Source: Limiplasma sp958448555 (GTDB lineage: Bacteria; Bacillota; Clostridia; Christensenellales; Aristaeellaceae). Taken from it: a stretch of 64,000 nt of DNA. Position 1 is the first letter of the stretch. Every line of letters starts with the position of its first letter. Location: contig CAUDEL010000004.1 in assembly GCA_958448555.1 (NCBI GenBank), positions 33,635 through 97,634 on the forward strand, in the 5' to 3' direction. This document shows, piece after piece, positions 8,878 to 17,201 of the stretch. The notes below the pieces were generated by a model. That model was not told the DNA's origin and did no database searches. It saw only the letters and a program-made list of their open reading frames with translations. A program made the position numbers and the translations under genes.

Positions 8878-10374
8878 GTGACCGTTGCCACAAAAGAGTT
8901 TCGCAGGTATGGAGGGCTGCTCCTGGCCGGGCTGGGCGCCTGGGCGCTGAATACCGCCGCCGTCTCCATGGATGGCGCGGATGCGGCCTGCGCCGTCCTG
9001 CCGCTGGTGTGGCTGGCCCTGGCCGCGCGGCTTCGCACCGGCGGGCGGTGGACGGAGCGTGCCTGTACCTCGCTGATCCTCGCGGGCGGATTTCTGGCCG
9101 GACTGTGCTTCATCCTTCAGCTTCCGCATGATTTCAGCTGGCATGATCTGGCGAGCTACAGCGCCGATTTCAGCGGCGAGGCCAAGCCGGACGGCCATCT
9201 GGGCTATATCGCCTGGATCGTGGAAAACGGGACGCTGCCCGACATGAACCCCTGGCTGGACGGTTTCAGCGTGTTTTACAATCCGCCGCTGTATCACCTC
9301 ATTCAGGCGGGGTTCATGAAGCTCAACCTGTGGCTGGGGATTCCCCAGGGCGTGGCGCTGGAAAACCTGCAGGTGGTGACGCTCGTGTTTGCGGCGGCGT
9401 GCCCCCTTGTGGCGGTGGACCTGATGCGCTTTCTGGGCATCGGGGAGCGCGGCGTGCACGTGGGCGCGTTGGCGATGGCGTTCCAGCCGTCGCTGTGGAT
9501 TCTGGGCGCGACGCTCAACAACGACATCCTCACCATCCTTTGCATCCTGCTTTGCATCCTCTTCACCGTGCGCTGGGAGCGCACGCGGCGCATGCGCGAC
9601 ATCTTGGGCGCGGCCGCGGCACTGGGCGCGGGCATGGCGTCCAAGCTGTCCGCCGCGCTGCTCATCCCGTGCGTGGCGATGGTGTTTGCAGTCGCGTTTT
9701 TCCGTGACCTTGGGCGATGGAAGCGCTATGCGGGGCAGTTCGCGGCGTTCCTGGCCGTCAGCGTGCCGCCGGCGGTGGCCTGGCCCGTATACCACCTGAT
9801 TTCGTTCCAGCTGCCGCTCAACTATGTTCGCCTGCCTGCCGAAACCATCTATGTGGGCCATCTGTCCCTGTGGCAGCGCCTGGGAATCCCTGGATGGGAT
9901 GCCCGGCACACGCTGTTTTATACGGGCGTTCGGCGGACGGATCACAACGTGTGGATGCAGACGCTCAAAACCGCTGTTTTTGATGAGCTGTCCCTGTTTG
10001 AAACCGGAACGCCGATGTGGTACGTCTCCTATTTCCTGATGGCCCTCTTTGCCGGGCTGCTCGTCCTGGGAATCGTGCTGCTGGTGCGCTCGCTGTTTAG
10101 GCGCCCCGCCGGCCTGTCGGGGCTTTCGGCGGCGTTTCTGGGGATGTACGGCGTGGCGCTGGCGGCCAACTATCTCAAATTCTGCCTGGATTATCCCTAT
10201 CTGAGCAGCTTCAATTTCCGCTACGTCGCCCCGGCGCTGCTGCTGTGCGCGCTGGGCCTTGCCTTCCAGCGGGACCGCGCCCGCCGCACCGGGTGGCTGG
10301 TTTGCTATACGGGGCTTTTTTCGGGGCTGGCCGCGGCGGTCTACGCGATATGGTTCTTCGTTTCCGCCGGGTAA
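8878..10374 (+). CDS. Polytopic membrane glycosyltransferase-like protein (ArnT/PMT-like fold)
   Basis: 498 residues starting at GTG 8878 behind AAAGGAGG. About eleven hydrophobic segments. The first large outer loop (residues about 95-145) has HDLASYSAD, then DGHLGYIAWIVENGTLPD and FYNPPLYHLI. This resembles the acidic-residue loops of GT-C transferases of the ArnT/PMT type, which move a sugar from a polyprenyl-phosphate donor to a lipid or protein outside the membrane. Donor and acceptor are unknown. No glycan cluster surrounds it; it stands alone between repeat copy A and the promoter at 10381. Family placement rests on topology and loop motifs only. Confidence 0.6.
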   Translation: MTVATKEFRRYGGLLLAGLGAWALNTAAVSMDGADAACAVLPLVWLALAARLRTGGRWTERACTSLILAGGFLAGLCFILQLPHDFSWHDLASYSADFSGEAKPDGHLGYIAWIVENGTLPDMNPWLDGFSVFYNPPLYHLIQAGFMKLNLWLGIPQGVALENLQVVTLVFAAACPLVAVDLMRFLGIGERGVHVGALAMAFQPSLWILGATLNNDILTILCILLCILFTVRWERTRRMRDILGAAAALGAGMASKLSAALLIPCVAMVFAVAFFRDLGRWKRYAGQFAAFLAVSVPPAVAWPVYHLISFQLPLNYVRLPAETIYVGHLSLWQRLGIPGWDARHTLFYTGVRRTDHNVWMQTLKTAVFDELSLFETGTPMWYVSYFLMALFAGLLVLGIVLLVRSLFRRPAGLSGLSAAFLGMYGVALAANYLKFCLDYPYLSSFNFRYVAPALLLCALGLAFQRDRARRTGWLVCYTGLFSGLAAAVYAIWFFVSAG

Positions 10375-10380
10375 ATGAGG

Positions 10381-10409
10381 TTGACAATCCTTGCGCAATG
10401 CGGTATAGT
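10381..10409 (+). promoter_or_regulatory. Near-consensus promoter of the Tat-exported flavoprotein gene
   Basis: TTGACA (10381-10386), 17-base spacer, TATAGT (10404-10409). It starts about 7 bases after the preceding gene. This is one of the strongest promoters in the window. Confidence 0.75.
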
Positions 10410-10434
10410 TACCGTAGTTGGACAATCCATGAGG

Positions 10435-10447
10435 GGGACATTGTCCC
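10435..10447. promoter_or_regulatory. Palindromic operator-like site
   Basis: GGGACA-T-TGTCCC is a perfect 6-1-6 palindrome between the predicted transcription start and the Shine-Dalgarno sequence (AAGGAGG, about 10456-10462). A direct repeat GACAATCC occurs at 10383-10390 (over the -35) and 10421-10428. Placement suggests a repressor or redox-sensor site; no regulator is adjacent. Confidence 0.4.
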
Positions 10448-10472
10448 AATAAAGCAAGGAGGTTTATTTCGT

Positions 10473-11417
10473 ATGAAGCCCATTGAACAGACCCGCCGTG
10501 AATTCCTGCGCGCCGCGGGCAAAGGCGTGCTGGGCGCGGCCGCGTTGACGGCCATTCCCGCCGTGCTCAAGCCCGCGCTGGCCGAGACGGCCGAAGCGCC
10601 CGCCTATCCCTGGACCTACCAGCAGGTGGACAAGGACGCCGTCCTCAAGCACACCTATGACTGCTTCTACTCCCATGGCGGCTGCTGCGCGGCGGTGTTC
10701 GCCGGCATCATGGAGACCATGGGCGAGGCCTACGGCGCGCCCTACAATGTGCTTAACGGCAAGATGTTTGCCAACGGCGCGGCCGGCTATGGCGTGGCGT
10801 CCCTGTGCGGCTCGCTGGGCGGCGCCTGCGCGGTGATCGGCCTGTTCTGCGAGGCGGAGGACGCTCGCGCCCTGCGCGACCAGCTCTATGAGTGGTACAA
10901 GGTTGAGCCCTTCCCCGGCTATCAGCCCGAGATGGAGTCCATCACCACGGTCGCCAACTCCGTGCTGTGCTCCGATTCCGTGGGCGTGTACATGGAAGCC
11001 ACCGGCTACGCCATGAGCGATCCCGGCCGTCTGGCCCGCTGCGCCGGCCTGAGCGCCGAGGTGGCGGTCAAGACCATCGAACTGCTCAACATCCACTTTG
11101 GCTTCGAGGCCGCTCCCGTCGTGGAGGAGGCGCCCGCCGAGGAGGAGACCCTGGGCGAGAACGAGTACATCGGCGTGGGCACCAGCGAAATCGGCGGCGA
11201 GATCAAGGTCAAGGTGACCATGGACGGAGAGAAGATCGCCAAGATCGAGGTTCTCAGCCACAACGAGACCGCCGGCCTGTCGGATCCCGCCTTCGCGCAG
11301 ATCCCCGAGGCCATCATCGCGGCCCAGTCCACCAGCGTGGACGCGGTCACCGGCGCGACCAAGACCTCCGAGGCTCTGATCGCGGCCGTCAACGACGCGC
11401 TGTCTCAGGTGAAGTAA
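10473..11417 (+). CDS. Tat-exported C_GCAxxG_C_C family protein with FMN-binding domain
   Basis: 314 residues from ATG 10473. The N-terminus has a twin-arginine signal (TRREFLRAAGKG, then a hydrophobic stretch ending PALAETA). Residues about 55-200 form a cysteine-rich domain of the C_GCAxxG_C_C type (CFYSHGGCCAAV, NGAAGYGVASLCGSLGGACAV, FC), expected to bind a redox cofactor. Residues about 230-314 form an FMN-binding domain with DAVTGATKTS, the motif in which the threonine of GAT receives FMN covalently through ApbE. It is therefore probably an extracytoplasmic electron-transfer flavoprotein. The tatB-tatA-tatC operon lies immediately downstream in the opposite direction, suggesting this is the main cargo. 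Electron donor and acceptor are unknown. Confidence 0.85.
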   Translation: MKPIEQTRREFLRAAGKGVLGAAALTAIPAVLKPALAETAEAPAYPWTYQQVDKDAVLKHTYDCFYSHGGCCAAVFAGIMETMGEAYGAPYNVLNGKMFANGAAGYGVASLCGSLGGACAVIGLFCEAEDARALRDQLYEWYKVEPFPGYQPEMESITTVANSVLCSDSVGVYMEATGYAMSDPGRLARCAGLSAEVAVKTIELLNIHFGFEAAPVVEEAPAEEETLGENEYIGVGTSEIGGEIKVKVTMDGEKIAKIEVLSHNETAGLSDPAFAQIPEAIIAAQSTSVDAVTGATKTSEALIAAVNDALSQVK

Positions 11418-11431
11418 ACGGATTAAAACAG

Positions 11432-11470
11432 CCGCCGCGCTTCCGTCATGGAAACGCGGCGGTTCTTTTT
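11432..11470. terminator. Intrinsic terminator of the flavoprotein gene
   Basis: CCGCCGCG (11432-11439) pairs with CGCGGCGG (11455-11462), with an inner TTCC/GGAA pairing, followed by TTCTTTTT. It lies between convergent genes and also closes the tat operon side, though without a U-run for the minus strand. Confidence 0.85.
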
Positions 11471-11474
11471 GCCT

Positions 11475-12206
11475 TTATTGCGCTTGGGAAAGGTTTTTGG
11501 GCTTGACCAGCCGTGCCAGCTGCGCGGCCACCTCATAGAGCAGAATCATCGGGATGGCCAGCATGCACTGGCTGACCGCGTCCGGCGGAGTCAGGATGGC
11601 GGCGATGACGGCGATGACCAGAATCACGTACTTGCGCGAACGGGCAAGCTTCTCATAGGTCACCAGCCCGCGCCGCGCCAGCATGTAGACCACCACGGGC
11701 AGCTCAAACATCAGCCCGAAGGGCAGCACGAAGGACAAAACGAAGTTGAAATATTCCTTGACCGACCACAGCGTGGAAGCCACCCCGTCGGCCGCGGACC
11801 AGAACAGGTCGATGGCCATGGGGAACACCAGGCAGTAGCAGAATACCACGCCGCCTGCAAACAAAAGCAGCGCCACAAAGAACAGCGTGGCAAACAGCCG
11901 CTTCTCCTGCGGGTAGAGCGCGGGGGAAACGAAGACCCACACCTGCCAGATGATGACCGGCATGCCCGCGATGATCGCCGCGATCAGGCAGACCTTAAAC
12001 TGCATCATCAGGGCCTCGGACACGCTGGTGGTGATGACCTCGATGCCGCGCGCCCGCACAGGCGCCAGCACAAAGTCCACCAGCGGCCCGCACAGCAGGT
12101 AAAAGAACAACACAAACAGCACCGCCACCGCCGCGACAGAGACGATCAGCATCCGGCGGATGGCTTTGAGATGGGCCGAAATCGCCTGTTTTTTATCCGT
12201 GTTCAT
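11475..12206 (-). CDS. tatC: Sec-independent protein translocase TatC
   Basis: 243 residues with six membrane segments. It shows TatC features: a short cytosolic N-terminus with AHLKAIRRMLI, the first periplasmic loop with FVLAPVRARGIEVITTS, the block FKVCLIAAIIAGMPVIIWQVWVF (with the conserved P and W), FVSPALYPQEKR, and FGLMFELPVVVYML before the last helices ending AILTPPDAVSQ. TatC recognises the twin-arginine signal and forms the receptor complex with TatB. It is last in the tatB-tatA-tatC operon. Tat systems are patchy in Clostridia; the cargo encoded next door explains its presence. Confidence 0.95.
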   Translation of the reverse strand: MNTDKKQAISAHLKAIRRMLIVSVAAVAVLFVLFFYLLCGPLVDFVLAPVRARGIEVITTSVSEALMMQFKVCLIAAIIAGMPVIIWQVWVFVSPALYPQEKRLFATLFFVALLLFAGGVVFCYCLVFPMAIDLFWSAADGVASTLWSVKEYFNFVLSFVLPFGLMFELPVVVYMLARRGLVTYEKLARSRKYVILVIAVIAAILTPPDAVSQCMLAIPMILLYEVAAQLARLVKPKNLSQAQ

Positions 12207-12212
12207 AGAGGC

Positions 12213-12395
12213 TTACTTGGCGTCCCCGCCCTTGTCCTCCTCTTTCTTGGCGGGCTCATCGTCGGCCTTGACTTCCTTTTTGAAGTCGCGGATGCTCTGG
12301 CCCAGTGCCTTGCCGACGCCCGCCAGCTTTCCGCCGCCGAACACCACCAGCACGATGACCAGAATGACCAGAATTTCCGTAATACCGATGCGCAT
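12213..12395 (-). CDS. tatA: Twin-arginine translocase subunit TatA
   Basis: 60 residues. One N-terminal membrane helix (ITEILVILVIVLVVFGGGKL) is followed by the amphipathic helix GVGKALGQSIRDFKKE and a charged tail (DDEPAKKEEDKGGDAK). TatA oligomerises to form the protein-conducting element. It lies six bases upstream of tatC and three bases after tatB. Short length and the GKALGQSIRDFKKE helix support TatA rather than TatB. Confidence 0.92.
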   Translation of the reverse strand: MRIGITEILVILVIVLVVFGGGKLAGVGKALGQSIRDFKKEVKADDEPAKKEEDKGGDAK

Positions 12396-12398
12396 AAG

Positions 12399-12728
12399 CT
12401 ATTCCTCCTGTTGGGGTTGATCTTTCAAGGTTTTCTCCGCGGCTTTGGATGCGTCCTCCAGCGCGCCTTTCACGTCGTCGCGCGCTTTTTTCAAGTCCGG
12501 ACGCGGGTCGGCCTCCTTGAAGGTGCGCTCCAGGTCGCGCGAGGTTTTGTTGAACTCGTCGATGGCTTCGTCCAGGCCGGTCTCCTCCTTGAATTCGTCG
12601 ATCCAGCGCTTCAGGTTTCTGACGCCCCGGCCCAGCGCGCGCGCCACCTTGGGCAGGTCCCTGGGACCTACGATGACGAACGCGACCAGCAGGATCAGAA
12701 TCAGTTCGGAAAAACCGATGTTGAACAT
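12399..12728 (-). CDS. tatB: Twin-arginine translocase subunit TatB
   Basis: 109 residues from ATG 12728, which follows GGAGG at 9-base spacing; the reading frame extends upstream but only through non-conserved sequence. N-terminal helix FNIGFSELILILLVAFVIVG, the FVIVGPRDLPKVARALG hinge typical of TatB, then a long charged amphipathic and coiled region (LKRWIDEFKEETGLDEAIDEF). It helps TatC receive the signal peptide. It is first gene of the tat operon with its own promoter at 12768-12796. Confidence 0.9.
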   Translation of the reverse strand: MFNIGFSELILILLVAFVIVGPRDLPKVARALGRGVRNLKRWIDEFKEETGLDEAIDEFNKTSRDLERTFKEADPRPDLKKARDDVKGALEDASKAAEKTLKDQPQQEE

Positions 12729-12767
12729 GGCAGCCCTATCCTCCGCGATTGATGACGACTGATTTGT

Positions 12768-12796
12768 ATTGTAACAAACTTCGCGCGGAAATGCAA
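12768..12796 (-). promoter_or_regulatory. Promoter of the tatBAC operon
   Basis: On the minus strand TTGCAT (12791-12796), 17-base spacer, TACAAT (12768-12773), about 40 bases upstream of tatB. Confidence 0.65.
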
Positions 12797-12824
12797 CCTT
12801 CGGCGAGGGGGGGGATATATGCGT

Positions 12825-12854
12825 GAAAAAACCCCGCGAAATGGCTTCGCGGGG
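12825..12854 (-). terminator. Intrinsic terminator of the surface-protein gene
   Basis: Read on the minus strand, CCCCGCGAA and TTTCGCGGGG form a stem followed by TTTTTTC. It lies just after the 12872 stop and before the tatB promoter. Confidence 0.85.
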
Positions 12855-12871
12855 CGATGGGGGGCAGAAGA

Positions 12872-14043
12872 TCAGCGGCTGTGACGTCTCATGTGTACGG
12901 CGGCAAGGATCAGACACGCGCCTGTAATCGTCAGCAGCGAAAGCCACAGCGCCAGCGGAGCCGCGTCGCCGGTAGAAGGCGGGGCGGACGTTACGGACGG
13001 TGTGGGGGTTACAGACGGCATGGGGGTTGCGGAGGGCGCGGACGTTGGCGCATCTGGGTCAGATGCGCCGCATTTGGTACATACGCCATTTTCATAGTTA
13101 TGCCCCAATGCAGAAATGGTGGCGCCTTCTTTGATAAGCTCCCCGCATGAGGTACAAACCAGGTCGCTACTATAGCCGGCCTCGGTGCAGGTGGGTTTCT
13201 TAGCGCCCTCAAGTTGGGGCTTGTGGCTATGATTATAAACAGTAAAGGAGGTTACAATCTCGTTGTTTTCATCATAAAGGGTGTAATTGCTGTCGGAATA
13301 GGAGTCAATATGCCAGTTATTTTGCTTCATCAGATCGTCAAGCCAGGACAAAGAAGGTTTGCTACTATTCAAAATGACAGCAGGGGAGGGGGAGGCATCA
13401 ACAATGAACTTTTCCTCTGCTGAGGCTGTTTCATTAGAGAAAGTTATTGTTTTAGGGTTACCTTCATAAAGTGTGGAATGGCTGGTAAGGACCGCTCCGT
13501 TGTCAAGCGTAATGTCGCTGATGAACAAGGCAGAAGGATCTGGCTCAAAGGTCAGTTTGGCACCCTCCTCCAGGGTCAGGTAGGAATCGGCGCCGCCGCT
13601 CGCGCCCAGGCCGATATAGTTGACGGTCATCTCGATGCCGGAGCCAACAATTAGCTTATCATTGTTGGCACCAACGCCGGACAAGTTGGTCACCTGCACC
13701 TGATGCGGCTGCGCATCCCCCCCCTGACAAATTGGATGGTTGCAGGGTAATTAAAAGATCCTTTCTCATTCAACACGGAGATATCGGAGAATTTCACGTC
13801 GTCCTTGAGGCGTATGGTTACGGTTGAGCCCGGGTGTCCCTGTAAATCAAAAGTGATTTGATCCGGCATATTATCGCCGGAGGAGAAGTCCAGAATCAGT
13901 TGATCGCCATCCCACGACAGCTGACCTTCGCTTTTATCCTCGCCATATTCGAAGGTAACGCTTTCGGCAAAGGCTCCCGCCGGCAGCAATGTCAGAATCA
14001 GCAGGCAAACTGCCGCCATCACACCCGTAAACCCCTTTTTCAA
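12872..14043 (-). pseudogene. Cell-surface protein broken by a one-base slip in a G8 tract
   Basis: Two overlapping frames form one protein. The first (14043-13690, TTG start behind AGAGGGG) has a signal peptide ending AGAFAES and a beta-rich segment to ATIQFVRGG. The second (to 12872) continues with QVTNLSGVGANN. Adding one G to the run of eight G (C8 at 13718-13725 on the plus strand) joins them as VRGGDAQPHQVQVTNLS, giving about 390 residues. The second part has paired CxxC knuckles (LVCTSCGEL, GVCTKCGASD), a Pro/Thr/Ser-rich linker and the tail PPSTGDAAPL plus membrane helix plus RRHSR, a sortase-type wall anchor. Function unknown. It could be a sequencing error, a true null or a phase-variable tract. 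Confidence 0.75.
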
Positions 14044-14169
14044 AACAAAAACCCCTCTATATTAACGTCTGTGCAAGATACATTCCAGCACCATCCTATT
14101 TAATACCAAAAAGCAAATATTTCAAGGGAGCTGTGCCTGAAAATACGGGGAATGTCCCGGTGGCCGCCC

Positions 14170-14198
14170 TTGCATATCTTGACGAATTGGGGTACAAT
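14170..14198 (+). promoter_or_regulatory. Promoter of the acetyltransferase-metallopeptidase-hydrolase operon
   Basis: TTGCAT (14170-14175), 17-base spacer, TACAAT (14193-14198), about 60 bases upstream of the 14259 start. Confidence 0.65.
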
Positions 14199-14258
14199 AA
14201 ATCGTACTATGGAAGCGAACTGCCCCCGCGGCCGTTTTGGAAAGGATGAGCGAACCTC

Positions 14259-15062
14259 ATGCACGTGTTCCACCCTCCGCAAAGCGTGAACGGCCTGCCG
14301 CCAGAGAACACCTTTTATGTGGCCGACAGCGCGAATATGACCGTCGCGGACGGGTTTGTGATTCATACCTATCACCCCTACCTGTTTCCCGACCGGCCTA
14401 TCAACCTCTTCATGAGCATCCGCTCCAAGGGCCCCGGCCGGGACATGCTCATGGGCGCGCTGCTGGCCCGCGCGCAGCAGCTGCGCGAGCAGACGCCGCA
14501 GTGGCCGGCCAGGCTGTTTGCCCAGGTCAGTCCGCAGGATACGCCCATGATGGCCTTTTATATGGAAAGCGGCTTTGACGCCAACGACGCGCTGGACGTG
14601 GTGGCGCTGGGCGTTCCCAATGCGCGCCCGGCGGCGCCCATGGGCTATGACATGGGCTATGTGCCCATGAACGACCCGGCGGAGATGCAGGCGTTTCTCA
14701 TGCGCATGAACACCTACCGCCTGGATGCGTGGTCGCCGGCCATGCTTAAGCGCTATATGAGCTTCCCGCATTTCATGGCGCTCTATATGAGCCGCGGCCC
14801 CGAGGTGGTGGGGGAGATCGCCTTTACCGGGGACGGGCAGGCCGCCAAGCTGATCGGCCTGTACGTGTCGCCCAGCTACCGCCGGCTGGGGCTGGCCAAG
14901 TCGCTCATCGCGGCGGGCATGAAGATCCTGGCGGAAAAGGGCGTAAATCACGTGGAGGCGGACGTCATCCGCCGCAACGAGCAGCAGCGCCTGCTGGCGG
15001 CGAGCTGCGGAGCGACCTTTGTGCGCACGGCCTGCTACTATCCCGGCATGAACTATGACTGA
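14259..15062 (+). CDS. GNAT family N-acetyltransferase (double-domain)
   Basis: 267 residues. The C-terminal half has the GNAT acetyl-CoA motif (IGLYVSPSYRRLGLAKSLIAAG, about residues 187-208) and the following NHVEADVIRRNEQQRLLAASCGATF. The N-terminal half (FYVADSANMTVADGFVIHTY, then MSIRSKGPGRDMLMGALLARAQ) resembles a second, degenerate GNAT fold. The substrate is unknown. The end overlaps the next gene by eight bases, so the three genes from 14259 to 16916 probably form one operon. Confidence 0.75.
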   Translation: MHVFHPPQSVNGLPPENTFYVADSANMTVADGFVIHTYHPYLFPDRPINLFMSIRSKGPGRDMLMGALLARAQQLREQTPQWPARLFAQVSPQDTPMMAFYMESGFDANDALDVVALGVPNARPAAPMGYDMGYVPMNDPAEMQAFLMRMNTYRLDAWSPAMLKRYMSFPHFMALYMSRGPEVVGEIAFTGDGQAAKLIGLYVSPSYRRLGLAKSLIAAGMKILAEKGVNHVEADVIRRNEQQRLLAASCGATFVRTACYYPGMNYD

Positions 15063-15756
15063 TGTTCCCCTGGGGGATCAAAGGATGGAGATACCGTACC
15101 GGCTTATCCGTTCCAACAGGCGCACCCTGATGCTGACCGTGGACAGCGAGGGTGCGCTTGTTGCGCGCGCGCCGTTTTGGATGGCGCACAGCGAGATCGA
15201 GGCGTTCATCTTCAAAAAGCGGGAATGGATTTTCAAAAAACAGGCGGAGCGGACGCCGCTCGCGCCGTTTTTGCCCGTGGAGGGCGCAAGCCTTCCCTGG
15301 CTGGGCGGGGAGCTGAGGCTGGCGGCATGCGACCTGCCCTTTTGCGCCGACTTTGACGGCTGGCTTCTGGTGCCGCGCGAGGGCGACCGGCTCAGGCGCC
15401 TGCGCGACTGGCGCAGAGGCCGCGCCGGGGAGGTGCTCACGCCCCGCGTTCGCCTGTGGGAAAGCCGCATGGGCCTTTCCGTGCGGAGCATAAGCTATAC
15501 GGCGGCGCGCCGGCGCTGGGGCAGCATGAGCGCCGACGGACGGCTGCGTCTGAATTCGGCGCTGATGCACTGCCCCATGGAGCTGTGCGATTATGTGATC
15601 GTGCACGAGCTGGCCCATATCGTACACCCCGATCATTCCCCGGCGTTTCATGCGCTGGTGCGGACCACCCTGCCGGATGCCGACGCGCTGCGCGTGCGCA
15701 TGCGCGCCTTTGGCGGGGTGACGGGGCTGCTCGCCGCGCCCAAGGAGGCCCCATGA
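15055..15756 (+). CDS. YgjP/SprT-like zinc metallopeptidase (M48-type)
   Basis: 233 residues. Residues about 140-205 carry RRRWGSMSADGRLRLNSAL, then CDYVIVHELAHIVHPDHSPAFH, giving an HExxH zinc site with the third histidine in HSPAFH. The N-terminal half matches the YgjP/DUF45 layout (IPYRLIRSNRRTLMLTV). The family is cytoplasmic and poorly characterised. It overlaps both neighbours (15055-15062 and ATGA at 15753-15756), indicating tight translational coupling. Confidence 0.85.
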   Translation: MTDVPLGDQRMEIPYRLIRSNRRTLMLTVDSEGALVARAPFWMAHSEIEAFIFKKREWIFKKQAERTPLAPFLPVEGASLPWLGGELRLAACDLPFCADFDGWLLVPREGDRLRRLRDWRRGRAGEVLTPRVRLWESRMGLSVRSISYTAARRRWGSMSADGRLRLNSALMHCPMELCDYVIVHELAHIVHPDHSPAFHALVRTTLPDADALRVRMRAFGGVTGLLAAPKEAP

Positions 15757-16916
15757 GCGAGAAACTGAACCGGCCGCGCGTTCCCAGGCGCTTCTACGTG
15801 ATGACGCTGATGATCTTCGTGCCCGTTTTTTATTGCCTTCTGGCCATCCGCGCCCACTGGTACGGCTGGGCGATTGCGGTGGCGGCCTTCGTGGGCCTGA
15901 CCGCCATCCGCCGAAGCCGCTTCTGGCGCGGATGGCATGCGCCCGTGTGCTTCACGCTGGCCTTTTTGTCGGCCTATGCGGGGCTTTCGCTCAGCCGCCC
16001 GCGCTGGGACGTGTCCCTTCCCGGGCAGATCGGCGGGGGCACGGTGTGGCTGTTTACGCACCTGACCGCGGATGAACAGGCCGCGGGCGTTTTGGATATG
16101 ACGGTCTGGCATGTGCCGGAGGGGTATTCGCTGGAGACTGTGCAGCTCCCCCTGAGCGCCATGGAGGTCCTCTCCCCGCTGGAAGGGCAAAATGACTGGG
16201 CTGTTTTGCAGCTCCACGGCGGCGCGTTCGTGGGCGGGCTCAACGATCTGTACCGCCTGATGGCGGTCAAGTACAGCGGCCTGACGGACGGGGGACGGGT
16301 CTATACGCTCGACTACCGCCTCTGGCCCGCGTACGCCTATCCCTCGCAGCAGAACGACGCCATGGATGCCTGGACGTACCTGACCGGGACGGCGGGCTAC
16401 GCGGCCGATCACATCTTTGTGGTGGGCGACAGCGCGGGCGGCAACCTGGCGCTTTCTCTCGTGCTTCGCCTGCGGGACGAGGGAGAGGCGCTGCCCGCCG
16501 GCATCGTCGCCATGTCGCCGTGGGCGGACCTGAGCAACTCCGGGCCGTCGCACCTGGAAAACGCGACGATCGACCCCAGCTTCGGGCTGGAGAAAGGCCA
16601 GTGGGACGGCGTGACGCCCGTGGGGGTGGATACGACCTATCCCGACGGGCTCAACGCCCAGACGCCGTATCTCTCGCCCAGCTTCGGCGACTATGCGGGC
16701 TTTCCGCCCATGCTGCTGCAGGCGGGCGAGCTGGAGGTCCTGCTCAGCGACAGCCAGATGGTCTACGACAACGCCGTCTCCCACGGCGTGGACTGCACGT
16801 TTACGGTTTATCCGGGAATGTTCCACGTCTTTCAGGGATCGCTGGACCTGCTGCCCGAGAGCCGCGAGGCCTGGGAGGAAATCGGAGACTTCATGGCGCG
16901 GGTGATGGGGCGGTAG
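15753..16916 (+). CDS. Membrane-anchored alpha/beta hydrolase (HSL-type esterase)
   Basis: 387 residues from ATG 15753. The N-terminus has two or three hydrophobic segments (residues about 15-80), so the catalytic domain is probably outside the membrane. The hydrolase core shows the oxyanion motif HGGAFVGG (about residue 155), nucleophile elbow GDSAGGN (about 228), an acid near ELEVLLSDSQ and the final histidine in GMFHVF. This is the hormone-sensitive-lipase/acetyl-esterase type. The substrate is probably a small ester or acetylated glycan. Last gene of the operon, followed by two terminator-like hairpins. Confidence 0.85.
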   Translation: MSEKLNRPRVPRRFYVMTLMIFVPVFYCLLAIRAHWYGWAIAVAAFVGLTAIRRSRFWRGWHAPVCFTLAFLSAYAGLSLSRPRWDVSLPGQIGGGTVWLFTHLTADEQAAGVLDMTVWHVPEGYSLETVQLPLSAMEVLSPLEGQNDWAVLQLHGGAFVGGLNDLYRLMAVKYSGLTDGGRVYTLDYRLWPAYAYPSQQNDAMDAWTYLTGTAGYAADHIFVVGDSAGGNLALSLVLRLRDEGEALPAGIVAMSPWADLSNSGPSHLENATIDPSFGLEKGQWDGVTPVGVDTTYPDGLNAQTPYLSPSFGDYAGFPPMLLQAGELEVLLSDSQMVYDNAVSHGVDCTFTVYPGMFHVFQGSLDLLPESREAWEEIGDFMARVMGR

Positions 16917-17201
16917 CGGAGGAAAATCGCGGATTGTTTAAGGCTGTGCCGCCGGTTTGCGGAGCCAATGAGGAAAACGCGTGCGCGAAAGCGAGGAAAA
17001 GCCATGGAAAACGGCGCTGTTTTCCATGGTTTTTCCATAAAGGGTTCACGGGCTTTCCACAGCAGGAGGAAAAGCTGTGGGAAAGTTTTTTTGGGCATGG
17101 AAAACCATGTGGAAAATGTTACAAAACCATGTATTTTCGCGGAATACCGCGCTTTTCGACAACGAAAAACGGCTCAAAATTACCAGATATTACATTCTAA
17201 A
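16917..17201. other. AT-richer intergenic stretch with ATGGAAAA-type inverted repeats
   Basis: No gene is seen. An 11-bp perfect stem CCATGGAAAAC/GTTTTCCATGG (17002-17029, 6-base loop, then TTTTTCC) is followed by the terminator at 17053-17092 and by further ATGGAAAAC copies (about 17096-17118). The base composition is clearly lower in GC than the flanking genes. Confidence 0.6.
17053..17092 (+). terminator. Intrinsic terminator of the hydrolase operon
   Basis: CTTTCCACAGC (17053-17063) pairs with GCTGTGGGAAAG (17074-17085, one bulged G), followed by seven T. Confidence 0.8.

Noticed and set aside
8652..9131. Short reading frames over repeat copies (peptides such as GVNRNERWARP seen in copies A and C)
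   Set aside because: Similarity comes from the shared repeat DNA. A 4-base length difference in hairpin H1 breaks the frame, and no start or ribosome-binding site is conserved.
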